Shown: positions 1 to 8,713 of the stretch, in pieces
Position numbering within the stretch: position 1 is the first letter of the stretch
How the letters are laid out: every line of letters starts with the position of its first letter
Assembly: GCF_000422445.1 (NCBI RefSeq)
Contig: NZ_KE383838.1
Coordinates: 124,001-188,000 of the forward strand
Origin: Paenibacillus assamensis DSM 18201
GTDB taxonomy: Bacteria > Bacillota > Bacilli > Paenibacillales > Paenibacillaceae
Length of the DNA: 64,000 bases
Direction of reading: 5' to 3'
Notes under the pieces: model-generated
Told to the model about the DNA's origin: nothing
The model's input: only the letters and a program-made list of their open reading frames with translations
Database searches by the model: none
Position numbers and translations under genes: made by a program

Positions 1-733
1 CGTTACGCCCTACCATACGCTCTGCAAGCGCTTCGGGAGAAGCTGCAGCTACTTCCAGCGTGTCGATGACTTTACCTCTGCGAATAACTGTGCAGCGATC
101 TGCAATTTCCATGATCTCTTTAAGCTTGTGCGTAATGATAATGATAGATTTGCCTTCTGCCGCCAAACCTTTCAATATCGCAAGCAATTCCGTAATCTCT
201 TGTGGCGTCAATACAGCCGTCGGTTCGTCAAAGATTAGAATATCCGCTCCACGATATAGGATCTTCATAATTTCTACACGCTGCTGCATCCCTACAGAGA
301 TTGTATCTACAACGGCATGTGGCTTAATATTTAAGTTATATCTATCCGATAATTCTTGAATCCGCTGCGCGGATGACTTAAGATCGATAGCTAAACCTTT
401 CTTCGTCTCCATACCTAGTACAATATTTTCAGTTACCGTGAACGGTGGAACTAACTTAAAGTGCTGATGAACCATTCCGATGCCGAGTTCAATCGCTTTA
501 CTAGGGGTGTCCATAGAAACAGGTTGGCCATTTATCCAAATCTCACCTTCATCTGGCTGATACAGACCAAACACCATATTCATCAGAGTCGATTTCCCGG
601 CCCCGTTCTCACCTAGCAGCGCCAATATTTCACCTTTGCGCAACTGTAAGTCTATGCTGTCATTTGCAACGATTCCCGGAAATCGCTTGGTGAGCCCCTT
701 AAGCTCAAGAACGATGTCGTGTTGAGCGGTCAT
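1..733 (-). CDS. Sugar/nucleoside ABC transporter ATP-binding protein (partial, C-terminal part outside window)
   Basis: The ATPase of a BMP-type ABC importer, expected to drive nucleoside (purine/pyrimidine) uptake at the membrane. Translating the minus strand from the ATG at 733, I see Walker A GENGAGKST at about residues 41-49, a VGMQQRVEI signature, and Walker B with FDEPTAVLTPQE. These are typical of the RbsA/YufO class, which has two fused ABC domains and is about 510 residues long; only the first domain (about 244 codons) lies here. An AAGGAGG Shine-Dalgarno lies just upstream of the ATG. The substrate-binding lipoprotein gene precedes it on the same strand with 76 nt between. The permeases are presumably beyond the left edge. 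NupO-like by family; the substrate is inferred from the BMP partner and nearby deoD. Confidence 0.93.
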   Translation of the reverse strand, partial: MTAQHDIVLELKGLTKRFPGIVANDSIDLQLRKGEILALLGENGAGKSTLMNMVFGLYQPDEGEIWINGQPVSMDTPSKAIELGIGMVHQHFKLVPPFTVTENIVLGMETKKGLAIDLKSSAQRIQELSDRYNLNIKPHAVVDTISVGMQQRVEIMKILYRGADILIFDEPTAVLTPQEITELLAILKGLAAEGKSIIIITHKLKEIMEIADRCTVIRRGKVIDTLEVAAASPEALAERMVGRN

Positions 734-753
734 ACGGATTCCTCCTTAAGAAG

Positions 754-782
754 TTCCCCCACCACTTAAGCGGCAGGGGAAT
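754..782 (-). promoter_or_regulatory. Intercistronic hairpin between binding protein and ATPase genes
   Basis: A 10-bp stem (TTCCCCTGCC pairing with GGTGGGGGAA, with two G-U pairs) around an 8-nt loop lies just after the lipoprotein stop and before the ATPase ribosome binding site. No T-run follows, so it looks like an mRNA-stabilising or partial read-through hairpin rather than a full terminator. Such hairpins are common in ABC operons where the binding protein is made in excess. Confidence 0.6.
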
Positions 783-809
783 TGGCAATGCATATCGTCA
801 AAAGTACAA

Positions 810-1847
810 TTACTCGCTAGGAACTTTGATTTCACCGTTGATAATTTTTGTGCGGTACTCTTCTACTTTTTCCAATACTTCTGGAGCAACGTTCTTCGTA
901 GAAGTAGGAGCGATATCTACGCCCTTCTCTTTCAAGCCCATGTAAGTTGTTTTACCAGCTGGGAACTTGTCGCCTTCCAATTGCTTGGAAATTTCAATTA
1001 CTGCGTTATCAACACGCTTAATCATTGAAGTCAATGTAATGTCATCGCCAAATGTCAAGGATTGGTCCATATCTACGCCGATAACCCAAACATTTTCACC
1101 ACGTTGTTTACGCTCTTTTGCTTCATTAAATACACCGTTACCTGTCATACCAGATGCGTGGAAGATAATGTCCGCGCCACCTTCATAAATCGTAGAAGCT
1201 GCAGATTTACCTTTATCTACACGGCTGAAGTCAGCTGTGTAAATAACTTTCAAGTTTTCAGCTGCCTCTGGGTTAACTGCTTTTACGCCTTCGCGGAAGC
1301 CAACCTCGAAGCGCTTGATTACCGGCAATTCCAAACCGCCAACGAATCCAAGTTTGTTTGTTTTAGTTGTAAGACCAGCAATAACACCAACCAAGAATGA
1401 GCCTTCATGCTCTTGGAACAGGACGGAAGCAACGTTTGGTGCTTGTACCTCCGCGTCAATAATAGCAAGTTTAGCATTTGGATTTTCTCCTGCAATTTGC
1501 TTAACAGGGTCCATCATTGTAAAGCCTGTTGCCCATGTCAAATCATAGCCGCCCTTTACGAACTGGTTCAAGTTAGGAATGATTTCAGCGTCTTTTTTAG
1601 GCTCCATGTACTTAACACTAACACCTTTTTCATCACGAAGCTTTTGCAAGCCTTCCCACGCACTTTGGTTGAACGACTTGTCGTTTACACTACCCAAGTC
1701 TGTTACGAGGCCTACTTTTAGATCACTTTTTGGTGCAGAGCCACCAGTTGCTGGATCTGTCTCTTTGTTTTTAGCACCACAGCCAGACAAAACGAGCGTA
1801 AGCACCATAACACTTGCAAGCATTAATAACCAACCTTTTTTCTTCAT
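810..1847 (-). CDS. BMP family ABC transporter substrate-binding lipoprotein
   Basis: Extracytoplasmic, lipid-anchored binding protein of the basic membrane protein (BmpA/NupN/Med) family, 345 residues. The N-terminus has a KKK start, a hydrophobic stretch and the lipobox LSGC with the lipidated Cys at about residue 23. The mature part begins with a long polar linker, then the family motifs VGLVTDLGSVNDKSFNQSAWEGL near residue 45 and GVDMDQSL near residue 258. An in-frame ATG with a GGGGG-type ribosome binding site supports the start. It is followed by the ATPase gene. Members bind purine or pyrimidine nucleosides, and the adjacent deoD and Crp-type regulator fit nucleoside use. The exact ligand cannot be read from sequence. 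Confidence 0.93.
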   Translation of the reverse strand: MKKKGWLLMLASVMVLTLVLSGCGAKNKETDPATGGSAPKSDLKVGLVTDLGSVNDKSFNQSAWEGLQKLRDEKGVSVKYMEPKKDAEIIPNLNQFVKGGYDLTWATGFTMMDPVKQIAGENPNAKLAIIDAEVQAPNVASVLFQEHEGSFLVGVIAGLTTKTNKLGFVGGLELPVIKRFEVGFREGVKAVNPEAAENLKVIYTADFSRVDKGKSAASTIYEGGADIIFHASGMTGNGVFNEAKERKQRGENVWVIGVDMDQSLTFGDDITLTSMIKRVDNAVIEISKQLEGDKFPAGKTTYMGLKEKGVDIAPTSTKNVAPEVLEKVEEYRTKIINGEIKVPSE

Positions 1848-1895
1848 GCGTATGTTCCCCCTATGAATGATGTATTGGAATTGCCATTACCTATC

Positions 1896-1936
1896 GTAAC
1901 CTAAGTTACTAAAATGCACCATAACTTTGTTACTAG
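1896..1936. promoter_or_regulatory. Two palindromic GTAAC/GTTAC boxes upstream of the BMP operon
   Basis: Two similar boxes, GTAACCTAAGTTACTA at 1896 and ATAACTTTGTTACTA at 1921, are 25 bp apart. Each has inverted TAAC/GTTA arms. A third half-site, GGTAACT, lies near 1947. They sit in the intergenic region upstream of the binding-protein start. This arrangement suggests a dimeric repressor binding on one helix face about 2.4 turns apart. Which regulator binds is unknown; the operator role is inferred. Confidence 0.4.
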
Positions 1937-1998
1937 ACTTATAGCTGGTAACTAAAAACATCACCTCCACACTAAAGTAAAAGAAGTTAAACTTGGTT

Positions 1999-2012
1999 TG
2001 AAAGCGTTTTCT
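1999..2012 (+). promoter_or_regulatory. cre-like catabolite-response site
   Basis: TGAAAGCGTTTTCT matches the 14-bp CcpA consensus TGWAANCGNTNWCA at every position except the last. It lies about 50 nt upstream of the Crp/Fnr-family gene and between that gene and the divergent BMP operon, so either could be subject to carbon catabolite control. Predicted from consensus only. Confidence 0.5.
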
Positions 2013-2030
2013 AGTGTATGATGACACTAG
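2011..2030. promoter_or_regulatory. 20-bp perfect inverted repeat upstream of the Crp/Fnr gene
   Basis: CTAGTGT-N6-ACACTAG, with 7-bp perfect arms and a 6-bp spacer, lies 30 nt upstream of the regulator's ATG and abuts the cre-like site. Crp/Fnr proteins bind two-fold symmetric sites of about this size, so an autoregulatory operator is plausible but unproven. Confidence 0.45.
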
Positions 2031-2059
2031 TGATACTATAAACAAGGTGGATTCATACG

Positions 2060-2800
2060 ATGATTGATGATTTGCGTCAGGTTACCTTCTTTCAGGATTT
2101 GCCTGAGCATGCTATACAAGAACTGCTCCCTAAGCTAAAACACCGTCATTTCAAGAAAAATCACACCATTATTTATGAAGAAGATACGAATAGAGACATT
2201 TTTATTATTCGTTCCGGCTTCGTCAAAGTTTATCGCATTGAGGAAGATAAAGAATTTATTTTCAACTTCTTCTTCCCTGGCGAAACGGTAGGCGAAGTGG
2301 AAGCTATTGATCCCGCCTCTGCTAGAATTGCTTCTATTGAAGCAATGGATAATGTTCAGGCATGGATGCTTAGCGGTGAAGACTTTATGCAGCTAACCGA
2401 ACGATATCCCTCGATACTGCGTCGTGCCTATTGCCAGCTCGTAGATAACATTCGCGTATTGAATCGTAAAATATGCTACTTGTCCTTTATGGATGTTAGA
2501 CGTAAATGCGCGAACCTGCTGTTAGACCTGTCAACAAACTTAGGCACTGAAGATAGCGGTTACATTCAAATTCAATATAAGTTTCCTCATCATGTGCTTG
2601 CCAATATGATAGGCGTTACGAGAGAGTCTTTGTCCAAGACACTCAAAGAATTTCAAGATGAAGGAATCATTGCGGTTAATCAGAAAACGATTACAATTAT
2701 GAATTTGAAAAAAATGTCAGATATCAGCGAATCTTCCTATATAGAACAGAAGCAGCGATTCTGGCGCCGTAAGGACAGTACACATCATTTCAATGGTTAG
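2060..2800 (+). CDS. Crp/Fnr family transcriptional regulator
   Basis: DNA-binding regulator of 246 residues with the standard two-domain layout. A cyclic-nucleotide-binding-type beta barrel occupies about residues 8-125, including the GETVGEVEAID turn. A dimerisation helix follows, then a C-terminal winged helix (about 150-225) whose recognition helix reads VTRESLSKTLKEF. No cysteine cluster for an Fe-S centre is visible at the N-terminus, and the phosphate-binding arginine pattern of true cAMP binders is not clear, so the effector is unknown. AAGGTGG at 2045 precedes the ATG with good spacing. It is divergent from the BMP importer, so it may regulate that operon or itself. Confidence 0.88.
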   Translation: MIDDLRQVTFFQDLPEHAIQELLPKLKHRHFKKNHTIIYEEDTNRDIFIIRSGFVKVYRIEEDKEFIFNFFFPGETVGEVEAIDPASARIASIEAMDNVQAWMLSGEDFMQLTERYPSILRRAYCQLVDNIRVLNRKICYLSFMDVRRKCANLLLDLSTNLGTEDSGYIQIQYKFPHHVLANMIGVTRESLSKTLKEFQDEGIIAVNQKTITIMNLKKMSDISESSYIEQKQRFWRRKDSTHHFNG

Positions 2801-3132
2801 ATGCTATAATGACACCTAGCAATGCCAAACCGATTTATCGTGTAAATGCCTGTACCAGAATTTTTTGCTAAATGATTCTAGCACCATTGTAGTCCAACCT
2901 TCGACCTAGTCGCAGTGAAGCTGAGAACTATTTTTTTGTGAGCAAGAACACAAAATGAAAACGTTACAAAACACTGAAATGATGAATATGTGGTGTTAGG
3001 CTAGTATTCAAACAGCATTTTCGTGTCATCCTAATAAACAGCGTCTACATTGAACCTATTTTAAACCGCTGGTCAATGTGAGCGTATTCAAAAATAAGAT
3101 GAGACGAAGTTGTTACACTACATGAATGACAA
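2801..3132. other. Intergenic region upstream of deoD
   Basis: No reading frame here has both a ribosome binding site and a recognisable product. There is a weak CcpA-like half match (TGAAAACGTTACA near 2956) and an inverted CATTGA/TCAATG pair around 3050-3080 in the probable deoD promoter region. I see no convincing terminator behind the Crp/Fnr gene. Confidence 0.4.
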
Positions 3133-3146
3133 TTTGGAGGTATAGC

Positions 3147-3857
3147 ATGAGTATACATTTAGAAGCTCCACAAGGTGCAATTGCAGAGAAAGTACTTCTT
3201 CCAGGTGACCCGCTTCGTGCGAAGCATATTGCAGAGACATTTTTAGAAGATGTGCAGTGCTATAACCAAGTTCGTAACATGCTCGGCTTTACAGGTACTT
3301 ATAAAGGAGAGCGTATCTCTGTTCAAGGAACAGGTATGGGTATTCCGTCCTTCTCTATTTATGCTACAGAGCTTATTAAAGATTACGGCGTTAAAACATT
3401 GGTTCGCGTAGGTACTTGCGGAGCAATCCAACATGAAGTTCAACTTCGTGAAGTATTGATGGCACAGGGCGTTACAACAGATTCATCCATCATTTCGCAT
3501 TACTTCCCTGGCCTTTCATTCTCGCCAATCGCAGATTTCGATCTTTTGCACCGTGCATACATGATTTCTCAAGAGCGTCAAATGCAAGTACGTGTTGGTA
3601 ACGTGCATACATCTGACTACTTCTACTCCGAGAACCCAGAGGCTGTAAACAGACTTGGTAACTTTGGTGTAATGGCTGTTGAGATGGAAACTGCTGCATT
3701 GTACACATTGGCTGCAAAACATGGCGTTAAAGCTTTGTCCTTGCTAACAGTGAGCGATCACGTTCTAACAGGTGAGCAAACTAGCTCCCAAGAGCGCCAA
3801 ACAACATTCAACCAAATGATCGAGCTTGCGCTTGATGCAATCGTTGAAGGTAAATAA
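3147..3857 (+). CDS. deoD: Purine-nucleoside phosphorylase, DeoD type
   Basis: Cytosolic hexameric-type phosphorylase of 236 residues. It cleaves purine (deoxy)nucleosides with phosphate into base and (deoxy)ribose-1-phosphate. The family start [14 protein letters not shown], the phosphate loop LPGDPLRAK at about residues 18-26, the GTGMGIPS motif, and the catalytic region VSDH near residue 205 with its proton-donor Asp are all present. An in-frame ATG at 3126 lacks a ribosome binding site, whereas TTGGAGG lies 7 nt before the ATG at 3147, so that start is used. A rho-independent terminator follows at 3873. It fits with the BMP importer upstream and the deo operon at 24.6-28.6 kb, which encodes a second, unrelated-type PNP. 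Confidence 0.97.
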   Translation: MSIHLEAPQGAIAEKVLLPGDPLRAKHIAETFLEDVQCYNQVRNMLGFTGTYKGERISVQGTGMGIPSFSIYATELIKDYGVKTLVRVGTCGAIQHEVQLREVLMAQGVTTDSSIISHYFPGLSFSPIADFDLLHRAYMISQERQMQVRVGNVHTSDYFYSENPEAVNRLGNFGVMAVEMETAALYTLAAKHGVKALSLLTVSDHVLTGEQTSSQERQTTFNQMIELALDAIVEGK

Positions 3858-3872
3858 TATTCGTTGCACACA

Positions 3873-3906
3873 ACCGGGTATTCCAATGAGGATGCCCGGT
3901 TTCTTT
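3873..3906 (+). terminator. Rho-independent terminator after deoD
   Basis: ACCGGGTAT pairs with ATGCCCGGT (9 bp, one G-U) around a 10-nt loop, followed by TTCTTTT. Confidence 0.8.
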
Positions 3907-3972
3907 TCATGTCCACTACTTTCGTACTTAGGGTATAAAGACATACCAGAACGGGAAATACAATGCTGTAAG

Positions 3973-4001
3973 TTGTGTTCACTGACTCATTATGGTATAG
4001 T
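3973..4001 (+). promoter_or_regulatory. Sigma-A-like promoter of helD
   Basis: TTGTGT at 3973-3978 and TATAGT at 3996-4001 are separated by 17 bp, about 70 nt upstream of the helD start. Confidence 0.5.
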
Positions 4002-4070
4002 TACCTTCCTGTTTTTTACGTACTTAAAAATTCATTGCTATTTCAATCTACTCTTAGGAGGTAACTGAAA

Positions 4071-6212
4071 GTGAGCGAATCTTTTCAAAGTGCCTATCAA
4101 GAAGAAGAACAACGTCTCGAACAGACATTGTCTCTTATTCACAGGCAGTATGATGAATTAAAAGAAATTCCGATCTATCGCGGCTCTGACTTCACAGAGC
4201 AAGTACTTGAAGATCATCGTGAAACAAGAAGGCAAAGGCTGTCGAGAGCGATTAAAGACCCCTACTTTGCAAGAATGGACGTACGACAAGTCAATCGCGA
4301 TAAGAGCCATATTCTCTATATTGGTAAACAAGGCGTCGACGATGAGGAGACATGGAAGCTCGGCGATACAGAGGCCTACCCACTTGTATTGGATTGGAGA
4401 GCACCCGTCGCTAGTCTATTTTATGCCTTTAATGGGGGAGAAGATGCTGTTCCGTATGAGACTCCTGAAGGAAGAGAAGAAGCGCATGTCGATTTGAAGC
4501 GAAATTTGCTCATTCGTCAGGAACGTTTGCAGCGTGTAGCAGATACGTATAATCGCTCATCTGGAGACGAACATGTGAATGATGAGTTTCTCGTCTACCG
4601 ACTAGGAGAAAATAAAGATAATAAACTTCGCGATATCGTATCCACCATTCAAGCAGAGCAGGATCTTATTATTCGCGCACCGAAAAATAAAGCCTTGTTT
4701 ATACAAGGAGTTGCAGGTAGTGGTAAGACAACCGTCGCCCTACATCGCTTGGCGTTTCTACTTTATCAGTACCAAGAGCAAGTCCGAGCAGAACGAATGA
4801 TTATATTTGCCCCGAACCGGATGTTCTTGGACTATATCTCTGATGTACTCCCTGAACTTGGTGTAGGTGATATTCAACAGCGTACCTTTTCTGATTGGGC
4901 ACTAGAGTTAACGGGTCTGGACGAACGGATACATCTCATCAGCGCAGCAGAAGAAGCTGAGCTTTGGTACGGTGAACTGCAAGGAGCCAGTCAAGATGTT
5001 CAAGCTGCTGGAGGTAGGATGAAAGGCTCTCTTCCATGGAAACAACTTATTCAAAATGCGGTTCAAGAAATCGTCGAGCAAGCCGTACCAGAAGAAGACT
5101 TCATTCCATGGGACGGAGCGGCAATTCAGCATGAACAACTGGTGACATGGTATCACGAAGAATATCGTTCTTATGCTCCTGCCAAGCGGCTTGAACGTGT
5201 ATCTGCACGTATTCAACGTTGGATCGAAATGGAACTGAAACGTGAACGCTCTCGTACAGCCCTTCAAGAGAAGAAGCGTAAATCTTCTTCCCGCCTGAAA
5301 GCCTATATGAAAAAATGGCCAAAGCCGGATGTGCTGCATATTTACAAGACGTTGATAAAAACAGACGCTGTACGTCAGTTCTTAACACCAGCATTATGGA
5401 AACAAACCGTCAGCGATTTGAAACAGAATCACATTCGCCAAGAAGATTTAACAACGTTGACCTATATCCATACGCTTATGTACGGTGTTGAGCGAACGCA
5501 TACATTTGATCATATTGTCATTGATGAGGCGCAAGATTTCTCTCCCCTTCATCTGGCTTTATTGAATCAATGCGTCCGCAGCCAATCATTTACTGTGCTG
5601 GGCGATCTTTCTCAAGGTATTCATGCTTATGCAGGCATCGAGAGTTGGGGAGAACTTCGCAATCTGTTCCAAGAAGAAGACACAGGTTATTTTGAGTTAA
5701 GAAGAAGCTATCGCTCTACAATGGAAATTATAGAGTTTGCCAATGTCATCTTGGAGCGCGGAATTACGAATCCCATCCTAGCAGAGCCTGTCTTCCGCAG
5801 CGGAGAACCTGTGCAAGTCCTTTCACATGACGTCAATGACCAGCTCACTTATATTGAAGCTGAGCTTAACGCCATGAAGGAACATAACTTTGACACCACA
5901 GCCCTTCTCACTCGCACGACTGAGGAGGCTCGTCAATTAGCTGCTCAGCTCAGAGAAAATGGTTGGGACATTAATTTGATGGATGGTAAACAAGATACGT
6001 ATGCAGGGGGCATTTCCGTACTGCCTGTATATTTATCTAAAGGTTTGGAGTTCGATGCCGTTACAATCGTAGGCGCAGACAGCAATCGCTATGGCATGCG
6101 GCCATTAGAAGCTCGTTTACTCTATGTTGGTTGTACAAGAGCATTGCACCGCCTAACCGTACTGTATGCTGGAACATGTAGCCCATTGATAAATAGCAGT
6201 ACCGAAGAATAA
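4071..6212 (+). CDS. helD: RNA polymerase recycling motor ATPase / UvrD-like helicase HelD
   Basis: SF1A helicase-like ATPase of 713 residues. In Bacillus it binds RNA polymerase and releases it from stalled complexes. A charged N-terminal coiled coil (about residues 5-60) precedes Walker A GVAGSGKTTVAL at about residue 214 and Walker B DEAQDFSPL near residue 483. UvrD-type motifs IV-VI follow, including VYLSKGLEFDAV and YVGCTRALHRL near the C-terminus. The length is within the usual 690-775 for HelD. The start is GTG at 4071 behind a strong AGGAGG at 4056. It is monocistronic, with a terminator at 6229. A generic UvrD-type DNA helicase is the alternative name, but the domain order favours HelD. 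Confidence 0.93.
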   Translation: MSESFQSAYQEEEQRLEQTLSLIHRQYDELKEIPIYRGSDFTEQVLEDHRETRRQRLSRAIKDPYFARMDVRQVNRDKSHILYIGKQGVDDEETWKLGDTEAYPLVLDWRAPVASLFYAFNGGEDAVPYETPEGREEAHVDLKRNLLIRQERLQRVADTYNRSSGDEHVNDEFLVYRLGENKDNKLRDIVSTIQAEQDLIIRAPKNKALFIQGVAGSGKTTVALHRLAFLLYQYQEQVRAERMIIFAPNRMFLDYISDVLPELGVGDIQQRTFSDWALELTGLDERIHLISAAEEAELWYGELQGASQDVQAAGGRMKGSLPWKQLIQNAVQEIVEQAVPEEDFIPWDGAAIQHEQLVTWYHEEYRSYAPAKRLERVSARIQRWIEMELKRERSRTALQEKKRKSSSRLKAYMKKWPKPDVLHIYKTLIKTDAVRQFLTPALWKQTVSDLKQNHIRQEDLTTLTYIHTLMYGVERTHTFDHIVIDEAQDFSPLHLALLNQCVRSQSFTVLGDLSQGIHAYAGIESWGELRNLFQEEDTGYFELRRSYRSTMEIIEFANVILERGITNPILAEPVFRSGEPVQVLSHDVNDQLTYIEAELNAMKEHNFDTTALLTRTTEEARQLAAQLRENGWDINLMDGKQDTYAGGISVLPVYLSKGLEFDAVTIVGADSNRYGMRPLEARLLYVGCTRALHRLTVLYAGTCSPLINSSTEE

Positions 6213-6228
6213 CTATAATCTGCGTATG

Positions 6229-6284
6229 AAGCCCAGTTTCATTCCTCTTTAGAAATAAAGATGAGTTTGACTGGGCTTATTTAT
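6229..6284 (+). terminator. Terminator after helD
   Basis: AAGCCCAGT pairs with ACTGGGCTT, enclosing an imperfect inner stem, followed by ATTTATGTTT. It lies 17 nt behind the helD stop and also faces the convergent ABC permease gene. Confidence 0.65.
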
Positions 6285-6346
6285 GTTTACATGCAGGATA
6301 CATACACATGATCAATCAATAATAACAGCCCCTCACTAGTCAGTCC

Positions 6347-7081
6347 TTATTCCACTTGACGCCTGTACTTGCGATATAACCAAAGCAAAACAACGCTGTG
6401 CAAAGATAAACCAACCATACCTACAAAGAAAGTAGTAAATTCAGAACCAGCTACAATATCAGGATTCGTCAACATTTCTATAATCCAGTACGGAGGTGCC
6501 CACCAGCCCAGCCAATGCAAATGTTGCGGAAAAAAAGAGATAAGCTGTGGAACGACGACGATAACGCCTGCCACTTTTGATAAAGCAAGCCCTTCTACTT
6601 TATTCATCGCAAATACACTCATCGCAAGTCCCATCATTAACATTTCCAACATCAACATACTAAAAATAATCAAGAAAGAGTACCAAGAGATGGTTATTTG
6701 CTGCTGCAGAACAAAGATTAACATAATATAAACAGCTGTAACGGAAATGGGCAGCATATACCGGACTATCATATATCCTTGTCTAGAAATAGGGGTAATC
6801 GAATAATACGCTATGAGCTGCTCATCACGCTCCTCCAATAGAGCAAACCCTGCAACAACTCCTAACATGAGTGGAATTAAACAGACAAACATACCGAATA
6901 AATGAGGGTAATAGGCATTGAGATTAATCTGATCATACATAGAAATAGATTGATGAATAACAGGCAGCACGTATACCGTCATACCGATAAGCAACAAAGG
7001 AGAAGCCATCAGGAGTAACTGCATTCGTTCGGATTGCAACCTCTTCCCCTCTGCAATAATGAGCATACTTAACCCTTTCAT
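6347..7081 (-). CDS. ABC-2 type exporter permease subunit (second)
   Basis: Integral membrane protein of 244 residues, the second permease of a tetR-ATPase-permease-permease operon. I count about six hydrophobic segments, among them LLLMASPLLLIGMTVYVLP, GMFVCLIPLMLGVVAGFALL and VVVPQLISF. The polar loop ALLEERDEQLIAYYSITPIS is typical of ABC-2 permeases. The longest frame starts further upstream, but ATG at 7081 overlaps the preceding stop (ATGA) and has GGAGGG in front, so translational coupling is likely. The substrate is unknown. The regulator and ATPase suggest export of a drug, peptide or lipid. Confidence 0.78.
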   Translation of the reverse strand: MKGLSMLIIAEGKRLQSERMQLLLMASPLLLIGMTVYVLPVIHQSISMYDQINLNAYYPHLFGMFVCLIPLMLGVVAGFALLEERDEQLIAYYSITPISRQGYMIVRYMLPISVTAVYIMLIFVLQQQITISWYSFLIIFSMLMLEMLMMGLAMSVFAMNKVEGLALSKVAGVIVVVPQLISFFPQHLHWLGWWAPPYWIIEMLTNPDIVAGSEFTTFFVGMVGLSLHSVVLLWLYRKYRRQVE

Positions 7082-7860
7082 AACCGTTTCCCTCCGCCTT
7101 GTATAGATATCATGTACCGATAGAAGCGATGGCGGGCCCAACCAAACAGCAAGATAGAAGCTACAGTTAAATAAAGAAAGGCGTATGCTCCTTCCATGAT
7201 GTGCAATGGTTCAAATACAGACTGTATGATTAGAAGGGATGCCTGTGTTGGCCAGAGCAAGTAAATTGGAGATTCCCATAGATTTAGCCAGCCCAACAGC
7301 GGCACCATACTGATTGCTCCATACAACGATGAAACAGAAAAAAACTCATTTACTGTCGTGCATTTTGCAGCCACTCCTACACCGAGTAAAGTAAACATAA
7401 TAGAAGTAAGCCACACCCCACATAAAAAAGTGATAAAGTGTGCCGTAAAACCAAACGTAAACAAATGAATGATTGAACTACTTAATACGGACAGAACACT
7501 TAGAGATAGTACTTTAGACCATATATAGTATTCAGGAGAATAAGGGGTCATAAATAACGGATCAAGCAAATGCTGTCCCTTCTCAATCATGATTAAGCCG
7601 CCTATAAAGAAAAATCCAAGCACACTGGGGTCTGTAAAAGTAATGAACACATTCGCAGATTCACGATATTCAATTGGTACAAGCTGCAAAATGATTAAAT
7701 ATAACGCGCTAACTAAGGCATAAGCATAGTAGAAACCATGGCGAAATTGAATGCGTATTTCGTTCCAGATTCCATTACGAAGAAGTGACCATTGACATGC
7801 CCCAATCGAAGCGAATCGAGATAGTAACCCCATATCTATCCACCTATTGTTCTGCTTCAT
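7078..7860 (-). CDS. ABC-2 type exporter permease subunit (first)
   Basis: Membrane protein of 260 residues with about six hydrophobic segments, for example YAYALVSALYLIILQLVP, VLGFFFIGGLIMI and FITFLCGVWLTSIMFTLLGVGVAA. It is paired with the following permease and the preceding ATPase; overlaps of 4 and 17 nt mark tight coupling. ATG at 7860 with AGGGAGGG upstream is chosen over an upstream ATG at 7911 that lies within the ATPase coding sequence without a ribosome binding site. No family name more precise than ABC-2/fluoroquinolone-type exporter permease can be given. Confidence 0.78.
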   Translation of the reverse strand: MKQNNRWIDMGLLSRFASIGACQWSLLRNGIWNEIRIQFRHGFYYAYALVSALYLIILQLVPIEYRESANVFITFTDPSVLGFFFIGGLIMIEKGQHLLDPLFMTPYSPEYYIWSKVLSLSVLSVLSSSIIHLFTFGFTAHFITFLCGVWLTSIMFTLLGVGVAAKCTTVNEFFSVSSLYGAISMVPLLGWLNLWESPIYLLWPTQASLLIIQSVFEPLHIMEGAYAFLYLTVASILLFGWARHRFYRYMISIQGGGKRL

Positions 7861-8713
7861 GAAGCGCCCTCCCTGTAACTCGAATAAATAACTGTTCAAG
7901 TGACATTTCATGGCTATGAATAGATAAGAGCTCCTGCGAATTCATTATGCTGTGGAATTGTCTATTCTGGCTTAACTCATGAATGGGTATGTGTAAAGCC
8001 TCTACCCTGCCATCTTTATGGGCGTATTTCACCTCTACTTGAGTCTGACCAGCTTCTTTCATCAAACGAGCTGGTGTATCAATGAGTCGAATCTTTCCAT
8101 CAACGACAAAGGCAACTCTATCACACAGCTGTTCTGCAAGAGCCATATTGTGCGTAGTCAGAACGATCGTCCTGCCTTCTTCTTTTAGTTTGATCATGAG
8201 TTGCTTGATATGAGCTGCATTCGTTGGATCTAATCCAGAAGTAGGTTCATCGAGGAATAGTAGTGGCGGGTGATGCATAAGCGAGCGTGCCAAGTTTAAG
8301 CGCATTTTCATACCTTTGGAATAGTCCTGAACTTTTCGATCCGCGTAGTCCTCTAGAGAAACCCAACGTAACGCTTCATTCACTTCCACTGTCGGGACGG
8401 AGTAGAGCGAACGAAACATTTGTAAGTTCTCCCGTGCTGTTAATCGCATATAAAAGTTAGGAAATTCAAATGCAACACCGATTTTTTCGTAAAACGTTCT
8501 ATTGCTACTGGCAATCTCACCCCCCAGTACTTTTACACTACCTGTATAATCTTTCAACATGCCGATTAGAACTTTTTGTGTTGTGCTTTTGCCAGCACCA
8601 GAAGGCCCTAACAATCCAAAAATTTCTCCAGTACCGATTTGAAAATTCATATCTTGTAATAGCGGCTGCTTGCTGCCGGGATACGTGTAAAACAATTCAT
8701 GAACTTCAATCAT
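7844..8713 (-). CDS. ABC exporter ATP-binding protein
   Basis: Cytosolic ATPase of 289 residues energising the two downstream permeases. Visible motifs are Walker A GLLGPSGAGKST (about residues 37-48), Q-loop AFEFPNF, signature DYSKGMKMRLNLARSL, Walker B LLFLDEPTSGLD and switch histidine TTHNM. The C-terminal extension after about residue 220 is typical of CcmA-type exporters. The start at 8713 follows AGGAGGAG and overlaps the tetR stop by 8 nt. It belongs to a four-gene operon behind a clear sigma-A promoter at 9386-9414. Confidence 0.92.
   Translation of the reverse strand: MIEVHELFYTYPGSKQPLLQDMNFQIGTGEIFGLLGPSGAGKSTTQKVLIGMLKDYTGSVKVLGGEIASSNRTFYEKIGVAFEFPNFYMRLTARENLQMFRSLYSVPTVEVNEALRWVSLEDYADRKVQDYSKGMKMRLNLARSLMHHPPLLFLDEPTSGLDPTNAAHIKQLMIKLKEEGRTIVLTTHNMALAEQLCDRVAFVVDGKIRLIDTPARLMKEAGQTQVEVKYAHKDGRVEALHIPIHELSQNRQFHSIMNSQELLSIHSHEMSLEQLFIRVTGRALHEAEQ

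Noticed and set aside
1062-1866. Several plus-strand frames opposite the BMP lipoprotein gene
   Set aside because: They mirror a strongly coding minus-strand gene and lack ribosome binding sites and family matches.
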